A stretch of 60,539 nucleotides of DNA from Anaerolineae bacterium (GCA_021463195.1 JAJTXZ010000023.1:1-60539), one strand, 5' to 3'. Positions 23,813 through 32,306 are shown, counted from the first letter of the stretch. The notes: a model not told the origin generated them from the sequence alone. Program-made: numbers and translations.

Positions 23813-25180
23813 TCAATCTTTCAAATCTCCGCGCGCGAGCTCGCTTGCCCGCGCGTACTCGGCGGGCGTATCCACATCCATTGCCGCGCGCGTATCGGCG
23901 ATGGCGATTGTCTCTAGTTCGGCGCGATATTTTTCAAACAACTCTTTGCCGCCTACATCGCCTTGCAGCGCGGCGAGTTCTTGAAAGCGCGCGCGCGCAA
24001 ACAAAACAGGACTGCCAATTTGACCATCAAAAGTCGGCGCCACAATCGGCGCGCGCGTGGACGCGTAACGCGCAATGATTTGATCAATCAAATCGGCGGT
24101 GAGAAAAGGTTGGTCGGCATTGATAAAGATCGCCGCCGCGCAATTTGCGCGCAGCGCCGCAATGCCCGCGCGCACGCTCGACGCGCGTCCGCTCGCCCAA
24201 TCAGGATTGAACACGACGCGCGCGGGCGTGTCGCCCAATGCGCGCGTCACCTCGTCCGCGCGATTGCCGGTCACCACCACAATATCGGCCACTTGCGCGC
24301 GCGCTGTCAGCGCTATCGCGTTTTGCGCCAATGTGCGATCGCCCCATGGCAATAATTGTTTTGTCGCGCCGCCCATGCGCGTAGAACCGCCCGCCGCGAG
24401 AATGATCGCGGCGACACGCGTTTGCAGCATAGAGATTGGCGCTTGAGGATGCTTGACCGCGCCGATGGCTACCGCGCTGATTGCGTCATGGCGCAGCAGC
24501 AGCGCCGCAAGTTGTTTTGCCGCGCGCGTTTGCGCGTCATTCTCGACTTGATTGATTAGCGGAAGCGCGCGCGCGGCGACGGGCAGATTTTTCAAACCGC
24601 CTTGCGGATGCGCGAGGACGCGCGCGATTTGTTCGACCTGCAACGGCGTCTCTAGCGGCATCTCCGCCAAGCGCGCGACCAAATTGGCGCGATGAACATT
24701 TTCCTCGTTCAATGGCTTGCCTAATATGTCAATGCCGACTATAGGGACGAGCAGGGTCGTCGTTTGCGGCACGACAGGTTCGTGTTCCGCGGGCGCTTTG
24801 AAAGAACGCATCCGCGAACCATCCGCTTCGAGCAAAATCACGTCCGCGAGATTCGCCGCGGCGAGCGCGTCAATCCACGCGGGTTCGACGCCGAATGCTT
24901 TGCCGTCTTGATTTGTCGCGCCAATGATCAGTGTATGCGGCATTGCGCGCAGCGCCGCTTGCGTGTCGCGCAGCAGTTGGTCCAACTCGGTCGCGAAAAT
25001 ATGCTGCGGCGCGAGGCGAATTTGCGCGGCGAAAATTCGCGTGGTCGTGGTGGTGATGACGCGATTGCCTTGCGCGACCAATTCGGCGGCAAGCTGAAAC
25101 ATTGCCGTCGTTTTGCCGCCGCCGCCGACGAACGCGACCACATCGCGCGATTGAATCGAAAAGGCCTGTGTTAAACGCAT
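23813..25180 (-). CDS. YqeC-MocA fusion: molybdenum-hydroxylase maturation factor
   Basis: A 455-residue fusion. The N-terminal part (about 1-245) is YqeC-like: FVGGGGKTTAMFQLAAEL is a nucleotide-binding loop, and VILLEADGSRMRSFKAP is the family signature. The C-terminal part (about 256-455) is a MocA/CobY-type nucleotidyltransferase with LAAGGSTRMGGATKQLLPWG and FNPDWASGRASSVRAG, then INADQPFLT. MocA makes molybdopterin cytosine dinucleotide for xanthine-dehydrogenase-type enzymes. The start at ATG 25180 is chosen over a GTG seven codons upstream. YqeB follows upstream in the same operon; no hydroxylase is in the window. Confidence 0.88.
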   Translation of the reverse strand: MRLTQAFSIQSRDVVAFVGGGGKTTAMFQLAAELVAQGNRVITTTTTRIFAAQIRLAPQHIFATELDQLLRDTQAALRAMPHTLIIGATNQDGKAFGVEPAWIDALAAANLADVILLEADGSRMRSFKAPAEHEPVVPQTTTLLVPIVGIDILGKPLNEENVHRANLVARLAEMPLETPLQVEQIARVLAHPQGGLKNLPVAARALPLINQVENDAQTRAAKQLAALLLRHDAISAVAIGAVKHPQAPISMLQTRVAAIILAAGGSTRMGGATKQLLPWGDRTLAQNAIALTARAQVADIVVVTGNRADEVTRALGDTPARVVFNPDWASGRASSVRAGIAALRANCAAAIFINADQPFLTADLIDQIIARYASTRAPIVAPTFDGQIGSPVLFARARFQELAALQGDVGGKELFEKYRAELETIAIADTRAAMDVDTPAEYARASELARGDLKD

Positions 25181-25226
25181 AATGCTTGTTTGCGCTGGCA
25201 CGCGTTGAATGCTGAAACGCGCGCGT

Positions 25227-26039
25227 TCAACGCGGATGGCTTTGCAGCCACTCCAACAGCGCCTCCATCGCCCCCCCCCCCAATGCCAGCGCCTTGTCGC
25301 TCAAGGTGAAACAATGTTCGCGCCGCGCGCGCGGGTCCACATCGCCGATTTTCAACTGCGCCGATACGCGCAAGCCGTCGTGAACCAAGCCGCGCAGCAC
25401 GCCATCAAACGGCGCGTACACAGGCGTTTCTTCCACCGACGCAATCACATCGCCCTGACGCACGCTGTCGCCGATTTGCGCGCGCGCGTGCATGATGCCG
25501 GCGCACGGCGCGCGCAAGACGCGTTCACTGCCTTTGCCGCCGATTTCGCCGGGGATGCCCGTGTTCGGCTCTGCCGCGCGCGTCCACCACACGCGTCCGA
25601 GATTATGCCCGCGCTGCGTCTCGATGACGCAATGGCAATCCACATTCGGCGTGAAACCTGGCCCGAGCGCGACGACGAGCGCCGCGTCATTTTTGCGCGT
25701 GCCGGTATTGCGTTTTGCCATAATCGCGTCAATCAAAAAGCGAGGACGCAATATTTCGCGCGCCTGACAGGCGGGATCAATTAGCACCGGAATCATTTCA
25801 TCGTCCAATAATTGACGCGCCTCTGCAAGCGAATCGGCGCGCCATGCTGTGATGCCTTCCACCGCGATTTCGCCGTCATAGACCGCGCTCGCAAACGCGA
25901 CGGTGCGCCGCACGACCAAGGGCTGCGCCAATTCTGTAATGATGACGGGAAAACCCGCCTTGTGCAAACGCCACGCGACGCCCGTGCCTAAATCGCCGCC
26001 GCCTTTGAGCAGTACCAAATCGTCTGGAAATAAATACAT
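25227..26039 (-). CDS. yqeB: YqeB-family molybdenum-hydroxylase accessory protein
   Basis: A 270-residue protein of the YqeB (EF2563) family, linked by genome context to selenium-dependent molybdenum hydroxylases. LLKGGGDLGTGVAWRLHKAGFPV is a Rossmann-type start (residues 10-32). The family features ALGPGFTPNVDCHCVIETQRGH and GKGSERVLRAP are present, and the biotinyl-like segment VRQGDVIASVEETPVYAP is near the C-terminus. An unusual run of 11 G residues (11 C on the plus strand, 25271-25281) encodes LGGGA about 15 residues from the end, a potential slippage site. The gene lies 46 nt upstream of the YqeC-MocA gene. Confidence 0.9.
   Translation of the reverse strand: MYLFPDDLVLLKGGGDLGTGVAWRLHKAGFPVIITELAQPLVVRRTVAFASAVYDGEIAVEGITAWRADSLAEARQLLDDEMIPVLIDPACQAREILRPRFLIDAIMAKRNTGTRKNDAALVVALGPGFTPNVDCHCVIETQRGHNLGRVWWTRAAEPNTGIPGEIGGKGSERVLRAPCAGIMHARAQIGDSVRQGDVIASVEETPVYAPFDGVLRGLVHDGLRVSAQLKIGDVDPRARREHCFTLSDKALALGGGAMEALLEWLQSHPR
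25271..25281. repeat. Homopolymer of 11 G/C inside yqeB
   Basis: Eleven consecutive C on the plus strand, within the coding frame near the C-terminus of YqeB. Gain or loss of one base would shift the last 15-20 codons and could affect coupling to the downstream gene. Confidence 0.9.
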
Positions 26040-26112
26040 GCGTTTCTCGTGTTCAAAATTTAAAGCTGTCGCAACGAGTATAGCATATTTGCGCGCGCCG
26101 CTAAGTTGACAG

Positions 26113-26131
26113 GACAAATTTCAAATTTGTC
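26113..26131. repeat. AAATTT-type palindrome
   Basis: GACAAATTT, C, AAATTTGTC: a perfect 9+1+9 dyad. The same core, extended to 20-bp arms, occurs at 35126-35166. Confidence 0.55.
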
Positions 26132-26269
26132 GTGCGTTTGGCAAAGTCAAACTATCGCATGGCATAACCTTGTCGAGTTGTTGCATTAACGCAAAGACAG
26201 ATTGCGTATTGTGTCGTATGGTTTGGGCGGCCGATTTTTATTTGTCGCGGCGCGCGTCGTGCGCAGCAC

Positions 26270-27481
26270 GTGAAAAAAATAGTTCCGTTAATGCCTGAAT
26301 CTTTGACCGTTTTTCGCAAAGCATGGTTTGGCGCGCTCGCGTTATTCGCGCTAGCCGGCAGCACGGGCGCGCTCTATCGCGCGGGAATGTTGTTCGGCTT
26401 GCCATTTGGTTTGCAGTTTGGCAATGTTCGTCACGCGCATTCGCATCTGATGTATTTCGGCTGGGCGACAGTGGCGTTGATAGCGCTCATCGTCGCGCGA
26501 CTGCCTGCTTTTACACAACGCTCGCCGAGGCGGCATTGGCGCTGGCTGATTGGCGCCACCCTCGCGTTTGCGCTGCTTGCCTATTTCCCTTTTTTGTTTT
26601 TCGGTTATGAGACGGTGGAGTTGAATGGTTCGCGGCTGCCGCCGGGCGTCATTGGGGCGTCGCTCAATATCTTGATGTGGTACGTGTTTGCATGGTTGTA
26701 TTTCACCGAAACGCGCGGCGTCGCGCGCAATGCCGCGCTGCGTTTTTGGGATTGGGCGATTATTTTTTTAATCCTTTCTTCGTTTGGCGCGTGGGGGCGC
26801 GCGCTATTGGTTGCGCTGCATGTGACCGACCCATTTATGACTGCGGCGACAGTGGACCTTTTTCTCGATCTTTTTTCCGATGGCTGGTTCGTCCTCGCGG
26901 TCTTGGGTTTGGCGCTCGTCGAATTTCCTCAAGCGGATGACGCGCAGTTGCGGCGCGGGCAGCGCTTTATTCTAATTGGCTTGCCCGTCACATTTTTACT
27001 CGGCGTGCAAGTTGAGCTTGTGCCAAGCGCGCTGCGCCTTGTCGCCGGCGTGGGCGGCATTTTGGTCGGCGGCGGCTTGCTTTTCGTCATTCGCGCATTG
27101 TGGCGCGTCATGCCGCGCGCGAGTGTGTGGAAAATCCCGCTCGTGTTTTTGGCGCTCAAAGCTCTGGCGGAATTGGGTTTGAGTGTGCCGCCGCTGGCGG
27201 TATGGGGTGAAAGCGCGGGTTTGCGTATCTTGTATCTCCATATTTTGCTGCTCGGTTTCGTTTCGCTCGGCTTGGTCGCGGCGGCGGAATTCACTTGGGG
27301 CGCGGCAAGCGCGCGTGGGCGTGTATGGCTAACGTTTGCGGTTATTGCGCTCATTGTCACTCTGATTCCGCTGACGGCTCTTTTGCCAACGGCATTGAAT
27401 GGACGCTGGGCGTTGGAAATGGCAGCGCTTGCCGCGCTTGGTCCGCCCGTCGTTGCGCTTGGGATGCTGTTGCGACGATGA
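26270..27481 (+). CDS. Polytopic membrane protein with HAHSH motif
   Basis: A 403-residue protein with about twelve membrane segments. Near the end of the first segment it has NVRHAHSHLMYFGW, three closely spaced histidines that could bind heme or metal as in heme-copper oxidase or NnrS-like proteins. The later segments carry few polar residues apart from an H at residue ~190 (LHVTDPF) and an internal YLHILLLGF. The start is a GTG at 26270 without a clear ribosome binding site; ATG 26291 is an alternative. I cannot name the family. Neighbours (YqeB upstream divergent, SufT/Mrp downstream) hint at a redox or metal context, but that is weak evidence. Confidence 0.7.
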   Translation: MKKIVPLMPESLTVFRKAWFGALALFALAGSTGALYRAGMLFGLPFGLQFGNVRHAHSHLMYFGWATVALIALIVARLPAFTQRSPRRHWRWLIGATLAFALLAYFPFLFFGYETVELNGSRLPPGVIGASLNILMWYVFAWLYFTETRGVARNAALRFWDWAIIFLILSSFGAWGRALLVALHVTDPFMTAATVDLFLDLFSDGWFVLAVLGLALVEFPQADDAQLRRGQRFILIGLPVTFLLGVQVELVPSALRLVAGVGGILVGGGLLFVIRALWRVMPRASVWKIPLVFLALKALAELGLSVPPLAVWGESAGLRILYLHILLLGFVSLGLVAAAEFTWGAASARGRVWLTFAVIALIVTLIPLTALLPTALNGRWALEMAALAALGPPVVALGMLLRR

Positions 27482-27600
27482 TGCGCGACGGCTTGGAAAT
27501 TCATTAAAATTTCCGCAAATTTATTTTTGAACGTGACTTGTTTGTGATATTACAAAGACAATGGAGTGTTTTCAAGGCATACTGAACGCGAGGAAGTGAA

Positions 27601-27909
27601 ATGGAAGCGGCGCAAGTATGGCAAGCATTACGACAGGTGATTGATCCCGAATTGGGTATCAATATCGTTGACTTGGGTTTGGTGTACGACGTTCAAGTGA
27701 ACGATGGTCAAGTTCGCGTGGCGATGACCATGACGACGCCCGCGTGTCCGCTGCATACGTACCTGACGAGTATGGCGGAATCGGCAATCTGGCAAAATGG
27801 CGCGGATGTCAAAGCGGTCGAGGTCCAAGTGGTGTGGACGCCGCTGTGGAATCCGATGATGATGACCGACGCGGCAAAACAACAACTCGGTTGGGAGATG
27901 GCGAAATGA
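27601..27909 (+). CDS. SufT/MIP18-family iron-sulfur assembly factor (DUF59)
   Basis: A 102-residue DUF59 protein of the type that helps deliver Fe-S clusters. The family core VIDPELGINIVDLGLVYDVQV (residues 12-32) is followed by MTMTTPACPLHTYL, which carries the conserved cysteine, and by VVWTPLWNPMMMTDAA. AGGAAG precedes the ATG. Its stop overlaps the start of the Mrp gene (ATGA), so the two are coupled. Confidence 0.93.
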   Translation: MEAAQVWQALRQVIDPELGINIVDLGLVYDVQVNDGQVRVAMTMTTPACPLHTYLTSMAESAIWQNGADVKAVEVQVVWTPLWNPMMMTDAAKQQLGWEMAK

Positions 27910-28991
27910 CACCCAAAGATCAAATCTGGCAAGCTCTCAAAACTATTTCGTATCCCGGTTATTCGCGCGATATCGTATCGTTTGGCTTGGTGCAGCGCGT
28001 TGCCGAGTGCGATGGCGCGGCGACTGTTTCGCTCGCCATTGGACAGCTCGCGCCGGAAATTCAATCGCAGATTGTCGGGGCGGTGCGCGCGGAATTGGCA
28101 AAGCATCGCGAGATTCGAGATTTAAGAATTGAAGTGGGAGAGCTTGCGACGGTTGGCGCGCAAGGCGGACACGCGCCTACGCAAATCGGGCGCGGCGCTT
28201 TTCGGCGCGTAATCGCGATTGGCAGCGGCAAGGGCGGCGTTGGCAAATCCACTGTCGCGGTGAATCTCGCCGTCGCGCTCGCGCGCAATGGCTTGCGCGT
28301 GGGTTTGATGGACGCGGACGCGTATGGCCCCAATGTGCCGCGCATGTTTGGCGTGCAAGAATTGCCGCCCGCGCGCGATGGAAAAATTGTGCCGGCGCAA
28401 GCGCACGGCGTCAAGTTGGTCTCGATTGGTTTGATGGTGGACCCCAGTCAGCCGCTCATCTGGCGCGGCCCAATGACGGACAAATTGATTCGTCAATTTT
28501 TGACCGATGTGGATTGGGGCGAATTGGACGCGCTGGTGGTTGACCTGCCGCCGGGGACGGGCGATATTGCCTTGTCGCTCATCCAACATGCGCAGCCCGA
28601 TGGCGCGGTGGTCGTTGTTACGCCGCAACAAGTCGCGGTGGATGACGCGCGCAAAGCGGTCGGCATGTTTCGCAAATTGAATGTGGATGTGCTGGGCGTC
28701 GTCGAGAATATGAGTTATTTCGTGTGCGATGAATGCGCCAAACGGCACGAGCTTTTTGGTAGTGGCGGTGGCGAGCGGTTTGCCAAAGAGGTGGGGATTC
28801 CGTTATTGGGGCAGGTGCCATTACAGCCCTTTGTCAGCCAAGGCGGCGACCAGGGGCGCCCTGTCGCGCTGGATGATCGCTCGCTAGCCGGCGCGGAATT
28901 GCGCCAAGTCGCGGCGCAAGTTTGGCAGAGGTTGACTCGCGCGCCCGCGGCAGCGCCATTGGAAATTGTCGGCGCAAAAATCGCCGCTTAG
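27906..28991 (+). CDS. mrp: Mrp/NBP35-type Fe-S carrier ATPase
   Basis: A 361-residue Mrp protein. A short DUF59-like N-terminal domain (1-90) precedes the ParA-like NTPase with GSGKGGVGKST (106-116), DADAYGPNVPRMFG, and DLPPGTGDIALSL. The CDEC pair in the YFVCDECAKRHELFG segment is the expected cluster-bridging CxxC at the dimer interface. It probably carries and transfers Fe-S clusters to apoproteins. The ATG at 27906 overlaps the stop of the preceding DUF59 gene, which confirms the start; a longer in-frame extension exists but overlaps that gene. Confidence 0.95.
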   Translation: MTPKDQIWQALKTISYPGYSRDIVSFGLVQRVAECDGAATVSLAIGQLAPEIQSQIVGAVRAELAKHREIRDLRIEVGELATVGAQGGHAPTQIGRGAFRRVIAIGSGKGGVGKSTVAVNLAVALARNGLRVGLMDADAYGPNVPRMFGVQELPPARDGKIVPAQAHGVKLVSIGLMVDPSQPLIWRGPMTDKLIRQFLTDVDWGELDALVVDLPPGTGDIALSLIQHAQPDGAVVVVTPQQVAVDDARKAVGMFRKLNVDVLGVVENMSYFVCDECAKRHELFGSGGGERFAKEVGIPLLGQVPLQPFVSQGGDQGRPVALDDRSLAGAELRQVAAQVWQRLTRAPAAAPLEIVGAKIAA

Positions 28992-29007
28992 CGAATTCCT
29001 AGTTCGT

Positions 29008-29060
29008 TTGTGGGGCAAGACCTTTCGGGTTTTCGGAAACTCGAAAGGTCTACCCACAAA
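29008..29060. terminator. Long inverted repeat after mrp
   Basis: AGACCTTTCG (29018-29027) pairs with CGAAAGGTCT (29042-29051), extended by TGTGGG outside and CCCACA on the other side. No T-run follows. A sister hairpin with the same core is at 32129-32162, so it is either a repeat family or a terminator/processing site. Confidence 0.5.
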
Positions 29061-29105
29061 TCAAAGTGGAATCGGCTCTAAAAAATCGCCCTCAAGGAGA
29101 GAGAG

Positions 29106-30326
29106 ATGACAGCTAATACAATGACCCGATCCAAGATGGATAACGGCTTGCTTGACCGTTATATGCTGCCGCGTGTCGCGTTGGTCACAATCGGCGTGGC
29201 GTCACTCGTCGGCACGTACTTGACGATGACGATTCACGGCGCGCCCGCCGTGTGGGCGATTGTGCGTTGGCTGCATCTGGTCGCGCTGGGCGTGCTGGTG
29301 GGCGGAACAATGTGGTGGGGTTGGTTCGTGCGACGCCCTGACTTGGTAGAAGAGACCGCCGATGTCGCGCGTTTTAGCGTCGCGCAGCAAGCGCGATTTC
29401 GCGCGATTGCGCTGGGCGCGCTAATTGTAGGCGTCTTGACGCTGCCGCATCTACTTTGGTTTGCGGGCTGGGCAAACAATCCATTTGACCAGATGTTGCT
29501 TTTTGCCAATGCCGCCACGTTGGTGGTTGCGTTGGCGCTCGTGGGCTGGCTGGTTACGCATCCACAATCCGAAGAACGCGCGTACGAAAATCATTTTACG
29601 CGCGTGACGTGGGGCGCGCTCGTTCTCGCGGTAGTGTTGACGGCGTTTCTTGACGCGCATCTCACTTTTCCGAATCAACCGTTCGCGTGGTTGCTGCGCT
29701 CATTGCACATGCTCGCCTTTACATCGTGGATTGGCGGCGCGGTGTGGAATATTTTTATTGCCGTGCCGGGCGCGCAAGCAACGCTTTCGATTGGCACAGT
29801 TGTCGCCGCCGCGCAGCAGCTCGAACGGTTTCGTTGGACGGTGCGCTTCATTTTGCCGACGCTTTTTATTACCGGCTTGCTGCAAGCGTATCCCTACATT
29901 GGTCTGAATTTGGACGCGCTGCTCTTTTCATTTTTCGGTCAGTTGATTTTGGTCAAAATCGGCCTCGTCGCCGCGCTCATCGTCATCTTTTTCACCTGTC
30001 CGATGTGGCGCGCGTGTTCGCCCATCAAAGGCATGTGCGATCTCGATGATTTGAACGCGCCCAAAGCGCCCGCGCCTTCGCAGCGTCTCGACAATCGCGG
30101 CAAGGCGTGCGCGGGCTTTGTCAAGATTCAAAAAATGTTGCAAGGAATGCAGCCGGGCGATGTGCTGGAATTGTTGAGCAGCGATCGCATCTCGTGGTGG
30201 GAATTGCCTGCGTGGGTTGAAAAGAATGGTTATCATTTGGTAACCAAAGAAAAGAATGGACGCTGGCTCTGGCAGTGGTATCGTTTTATGATTCAAAAAA
30301 ACGCCGCCGAGTCGGCGCAGCAATGA
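29106..30326 (+). CDS. CopD-like membrane protein fused to a TusA-like domain
   Basis: A 406-residue fusion. Residues about 20-300 have eight membrane segments with paired histidines and Trp-rich motifs: IVRWLHLVALGVLVGGTMWWG and RSLHMLAFTSWIGGAVW, as in CopD/PuuD-type domains. Residues about 322-400 form a TusA-like domain: LDNRGKACAGFVKIQK, then MQPGDVLELLSSD and ENGYHLV-like segments. TusA proteins have CPxP at this point; here the Cys is kept but the prolines are lost (CAGF). AAGGAG is 7 nt before the ATG. Sulfur relay or copper/redox coupling is suggested by the domains, not proven. Confidence 0.75.
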   Translation: MTANTMTRSKMDNGLLDRYMLPRVALVTIGVASLVGTYLTMTIHGAPAVWAIVRWLHLVALGVLVGGTMWWGWFVRRPDLVEETADVARFSVAQQARFRAIALGALIVGVLTLPHLLWFAGWANNPFDQMLLFANAATLVVALALVGWLVTHPQSEERAYENHFTRVTWGALVLAVVLTAFLDAHLTFPNQPFAWLLRSLHMLAFTSWIGGAVWNIFIAVPGAQATLSIGTVVAAAQQLERFRWTVRFILPTLFITGLLQAYPYIGLNLDALLFSFFGQLILVKIGLVAALIVIFFTCPMWRACSPIKGMCDLDDLNAPKAPAPSQRLDNRGKACAGFVKIQKMLQGMQPGDVLELLSSDRISWWELPAWVEKNGYHLVTKEKNGRWLWQWYRFMIQKNAAESAQQ

Positions 30327-30439
30327 CGAACTAACAAATTCGCGACGAACTGAATTTGACGCACGACCAAGCCACCGCGCTAGCGCGGTGATTTGTCATG
30401 CGCGTCAAATTGTTTTGTCGCAGCGCAAAGGAACATTTT

Positions 30440-30901
30440 ATGAAAGCGCGACTTGAATATGGTAAAGTGGCGCCGGGCGCGCTACAAGCGATGAGCGATG
30501 TAGAAGCGTACGTGCATCACAGCGGTTTGGAAGATTCACTGCTTGAATTGGTGAAAACGCGCGCCTCGCAAATCAATGGCTGCGCGTATTGTTTGGATAT
30601 GCACACCAAAGACGCGCGCGCGAATGGCGAAAGCGAACAGCGCCTCTATGCGCTCAGCGCGTGGCGCGAGACGCCGTTCTTTACCGAACGGGAGCGCGCG
30701 GCGCTCGCGTGGACCGAAAGCGTGACGCGCGTGGCGGACACGCACATTCCCGATGCGGCGTACGAAGACGCGCGCAAATATTTTGGCGAAAAAGAGTTGG
30801 TGGATTTGACGTTGGCGATTGTCGCCATCAACGGCTGGAATCGGTTAGCCATCGCGTTCCGATCAGCGCCGGGCAGTTATCAGCCGCGCGCCAAAAAATA
30901 A
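30440..30901 (+). CDS. AhpD-like carboxymuconolactone decarboxylase family protein
   Basis: A 153-residue alkylhydroperoxidase D-like protein. The catalytic centre QINGCAYCLDMH has CxxC (Cys 48 and Cys 51) and the proton-relay His 55, in a helix near the N-terminal third. The family's TRVADTHIPD and AIVAINGWNRLAIAFR segments follow. The ATG at 30440 is preceded by AAAGGAAC. Such proteins reduce peroxides or act in thiol redox relay. A strong terminator hairpin lies 8 nt after the stop. Confidence 0.92.
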   Translation: MKARLEYGKVAPGALQAMSDVEAYVHHSGLEDSLLELVKTRASQINGCAYCLDMHTKDARANGESEQRLYALSAWRETPFFTERERAALAWTESVTRVADTHIPDAAYEDARKYFGEKELVDLTLAIVAINGWNRLAIAFRSAPGSYQPRAKK

Positions 30902-30908
30902 ATCTTTG

Positions 30909-30940
30909 CTGCGCGACGCGAATGTCGCGCAGTTTTTTTT
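30909..30940 (+). terminator. Terminator after the AhpD-like gene
   Basis: CTGCGCGAC, loop GCGAAT, GTCGCGCAG, then eight T residues. Confidence 0.9.
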
Positions 30941-31035
30941 CAAAATTGAAATATGCGTTGGAGGGGCAAGGCGTTTTTGGAGCGAATTGGATTCGTCCGC
31001 AAACTGGCCCCTAAAAATATAAAGAGCGCGTCAAG

Positions 31036-32118
31036 ATGAAAATTTTCGATATTGTCAGCGCTTGGGTTGCGCGCCCATTGTCAGCGCCTGTGCGGGAGCG
31101 CATCCGCGACTTGTCGCCGGCTTATTTTGCGCTCGTCATGGCGACAGGAATTATTTCCATCGCCGCCGATGTAATGGGTTTGCGTCTGATTGCCGTCGGA
31201 CTGCTCGGGCTAAATATTTTTGCCTATGTTGTCTTGTGGATTTTGACGGCGCTGCGCGTAATTTGGTTCCCGCGCCAATTCTTGCAAGATTTGACCGACC
31301 ATCATCGCGGGCCCGATTTTTTGACGACGACGGCGGGAACGTGCGTGTTGGGCAGTCAGTTCATTCGCATCACCGGCGATTACGGCGTCGCCACAATTTT
31401 GTGGACATTCGGAATTCTGTTATGGGCGGGTTTCAATTACGCGGTATTTGCCGCGTTAACGGTAAAAAAAACCAAGCCCTCGTTGGGCGAAGGCATCGCG
31501 GGCGCGTGGTTGATTGGCGTCGTCGCGGCGCAATCCATCGCCGTCTTGAGCGCGCTGTTGGCGTCGCATTGGCCAGAGCCGTATCGGCTTGCGACAAATT
31601 TTTTGGCGTTGTGTATGTGGTTATGGGGCGGAATGCTTTATATCTGGATGATTTCGCTCATTTTTTATCGCTACACTTTTTTTAAATTCGCGCCCGGCGA
31701 TTTGACGCCGCCATATTGGATTGATATGGGCGCGATGGCGATTTCCGCTTTTGCCGGGACGCTGCTCATTGGCAACGCTCCCGACGCGGCGCTTTTGCAA
31801 GCGCTTCTCCCTTTTCTCAAAGGATTCACCATCTTTTATTGGGCAACCGGAACGTGGTGGATTCCGATGCTCGTCATCCTGACCATCTGGCAATACTTGG
31901 TCAAAGAATTTCCGCTCACTTATAATCCGCTTGACTGGGGCGCGGTTTTTCCGCTCGGTATGTACACCGTCGCGACGCTTGGCGTAGCTCAAACGCTGGA
32001 TTTGGAATTTTTGAATTTCATCCCGCATTATTTTATTTACATCGCGTTGCTGGCATGGTTCGCGGCGCTGCTTGGATTGCTTCGTCGTCTACGGCGCCTA
32101 GACCGGTTTCCGATTTGA
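31036..32118 (+). CDS. SLAC1/TDT-family transporter (TehA/Mae1-like)
   Basis: A 360-residue polytopic protein with ten membrane segments of the tellurite-resistance/dicarboxylate transporter family. DLSPAYFALVMATGIISIA near the N-terminus and the spaced GFNYAVFAAL, FLALCMWLWGG and ATGTWWIPMLVILTIWQYL segments match the family. Members export anions such as sulfite, malate or chloride. The precise substrate cannot be told. No strong ribosome binding site is seen before ATG 31036. A hairpin follows the stop. Confidence 0.85.
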   Translation: MKIFDIVSAWVARPLSAPVRERIRDLSPAYFALVMATGIISIAADVMGLRLIAVGLLGLNIFAYVVLWILTALRVIWFPRQFLQDLTDHHRGPDFLTTTAGTCVLGSQFIRITGDYGVATILWTFGILLWAGFNYAVFAALTVKKTKPSLGEGIAGAWLIGVVAAQSIAVLSALLASHWPEPYRLATNFLALCMWLWGGMLYIWMISLIFYRYTFFKFAPGDLTPPYWIDMGAMAISAFAGTLLIGNAPDAALLQALLPFLKGFTIFYWATGTWWIPMLVILTIWQYLVKEFPLTYNPLDWGAVFPLGMYTVATLGVAQTLDLEFLNFIPHYFIYIALLAWFAALLGLLRRLRRLDRFPI

Positions 32119-32128
32119 TTTAGGGGAC

Positions 32129-32162
32129 AGACCCTTTGGGTTTCCGAAAATCCAAAGGGTCT
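32129..32162 (+). terminator. Hairpin after the TDT transporter
   Basis: AGACCCTTTGG and CCAAAGGGTCT with a 12-nt loop, followed by TTTTACC. It is the sister of the 29018-29051 hairpin and is plausible as a weak terminator. Confidence 0.6.
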
Positions 32163-32206
32163 TTTACCTTGGACCAAACAGGAATTCGCTCTAATGGGCG
32201 CGATTG

Positions 32207-32215
32207 TGGTATAAT
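32207..32215 (+). promoter_or_regulatory. Extended -10 promoter of the aconitase gene
   Basis: TGG followed by perfect TATAAT (32210-32215), an extended -10 element. The -35 region is weak (TTCGCT), as often seen when the extended -10 is present. Confidence 0.6.
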
Positions 32216-32224
32216 TTTTTCTTG

Positions 32225-32260
32225 CTGACCTATCCGGTCAGTTCTGACCGCTGTGTGGTC
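32225..32260 (+). promoter_or_regulatory. Two CTGACC dyads in the aconitase leader
   Basis: CTGACC (32225-32230) with GGTCAG (32236-32241), and GACC (32246-32249) with GGTC (32257-32260). They lie just downstream of the transcription start, where a repressor would block elongation. An Fe-S or iron-responsive Rrf2-type regulator is one possibility, not shown. Confidence 0.45.
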
Positions 32261-32306
32261 GGAATATTTTAGAGGGACCCTGTGTGTCCCGAAAGGAAAA
32301 ATTAAC

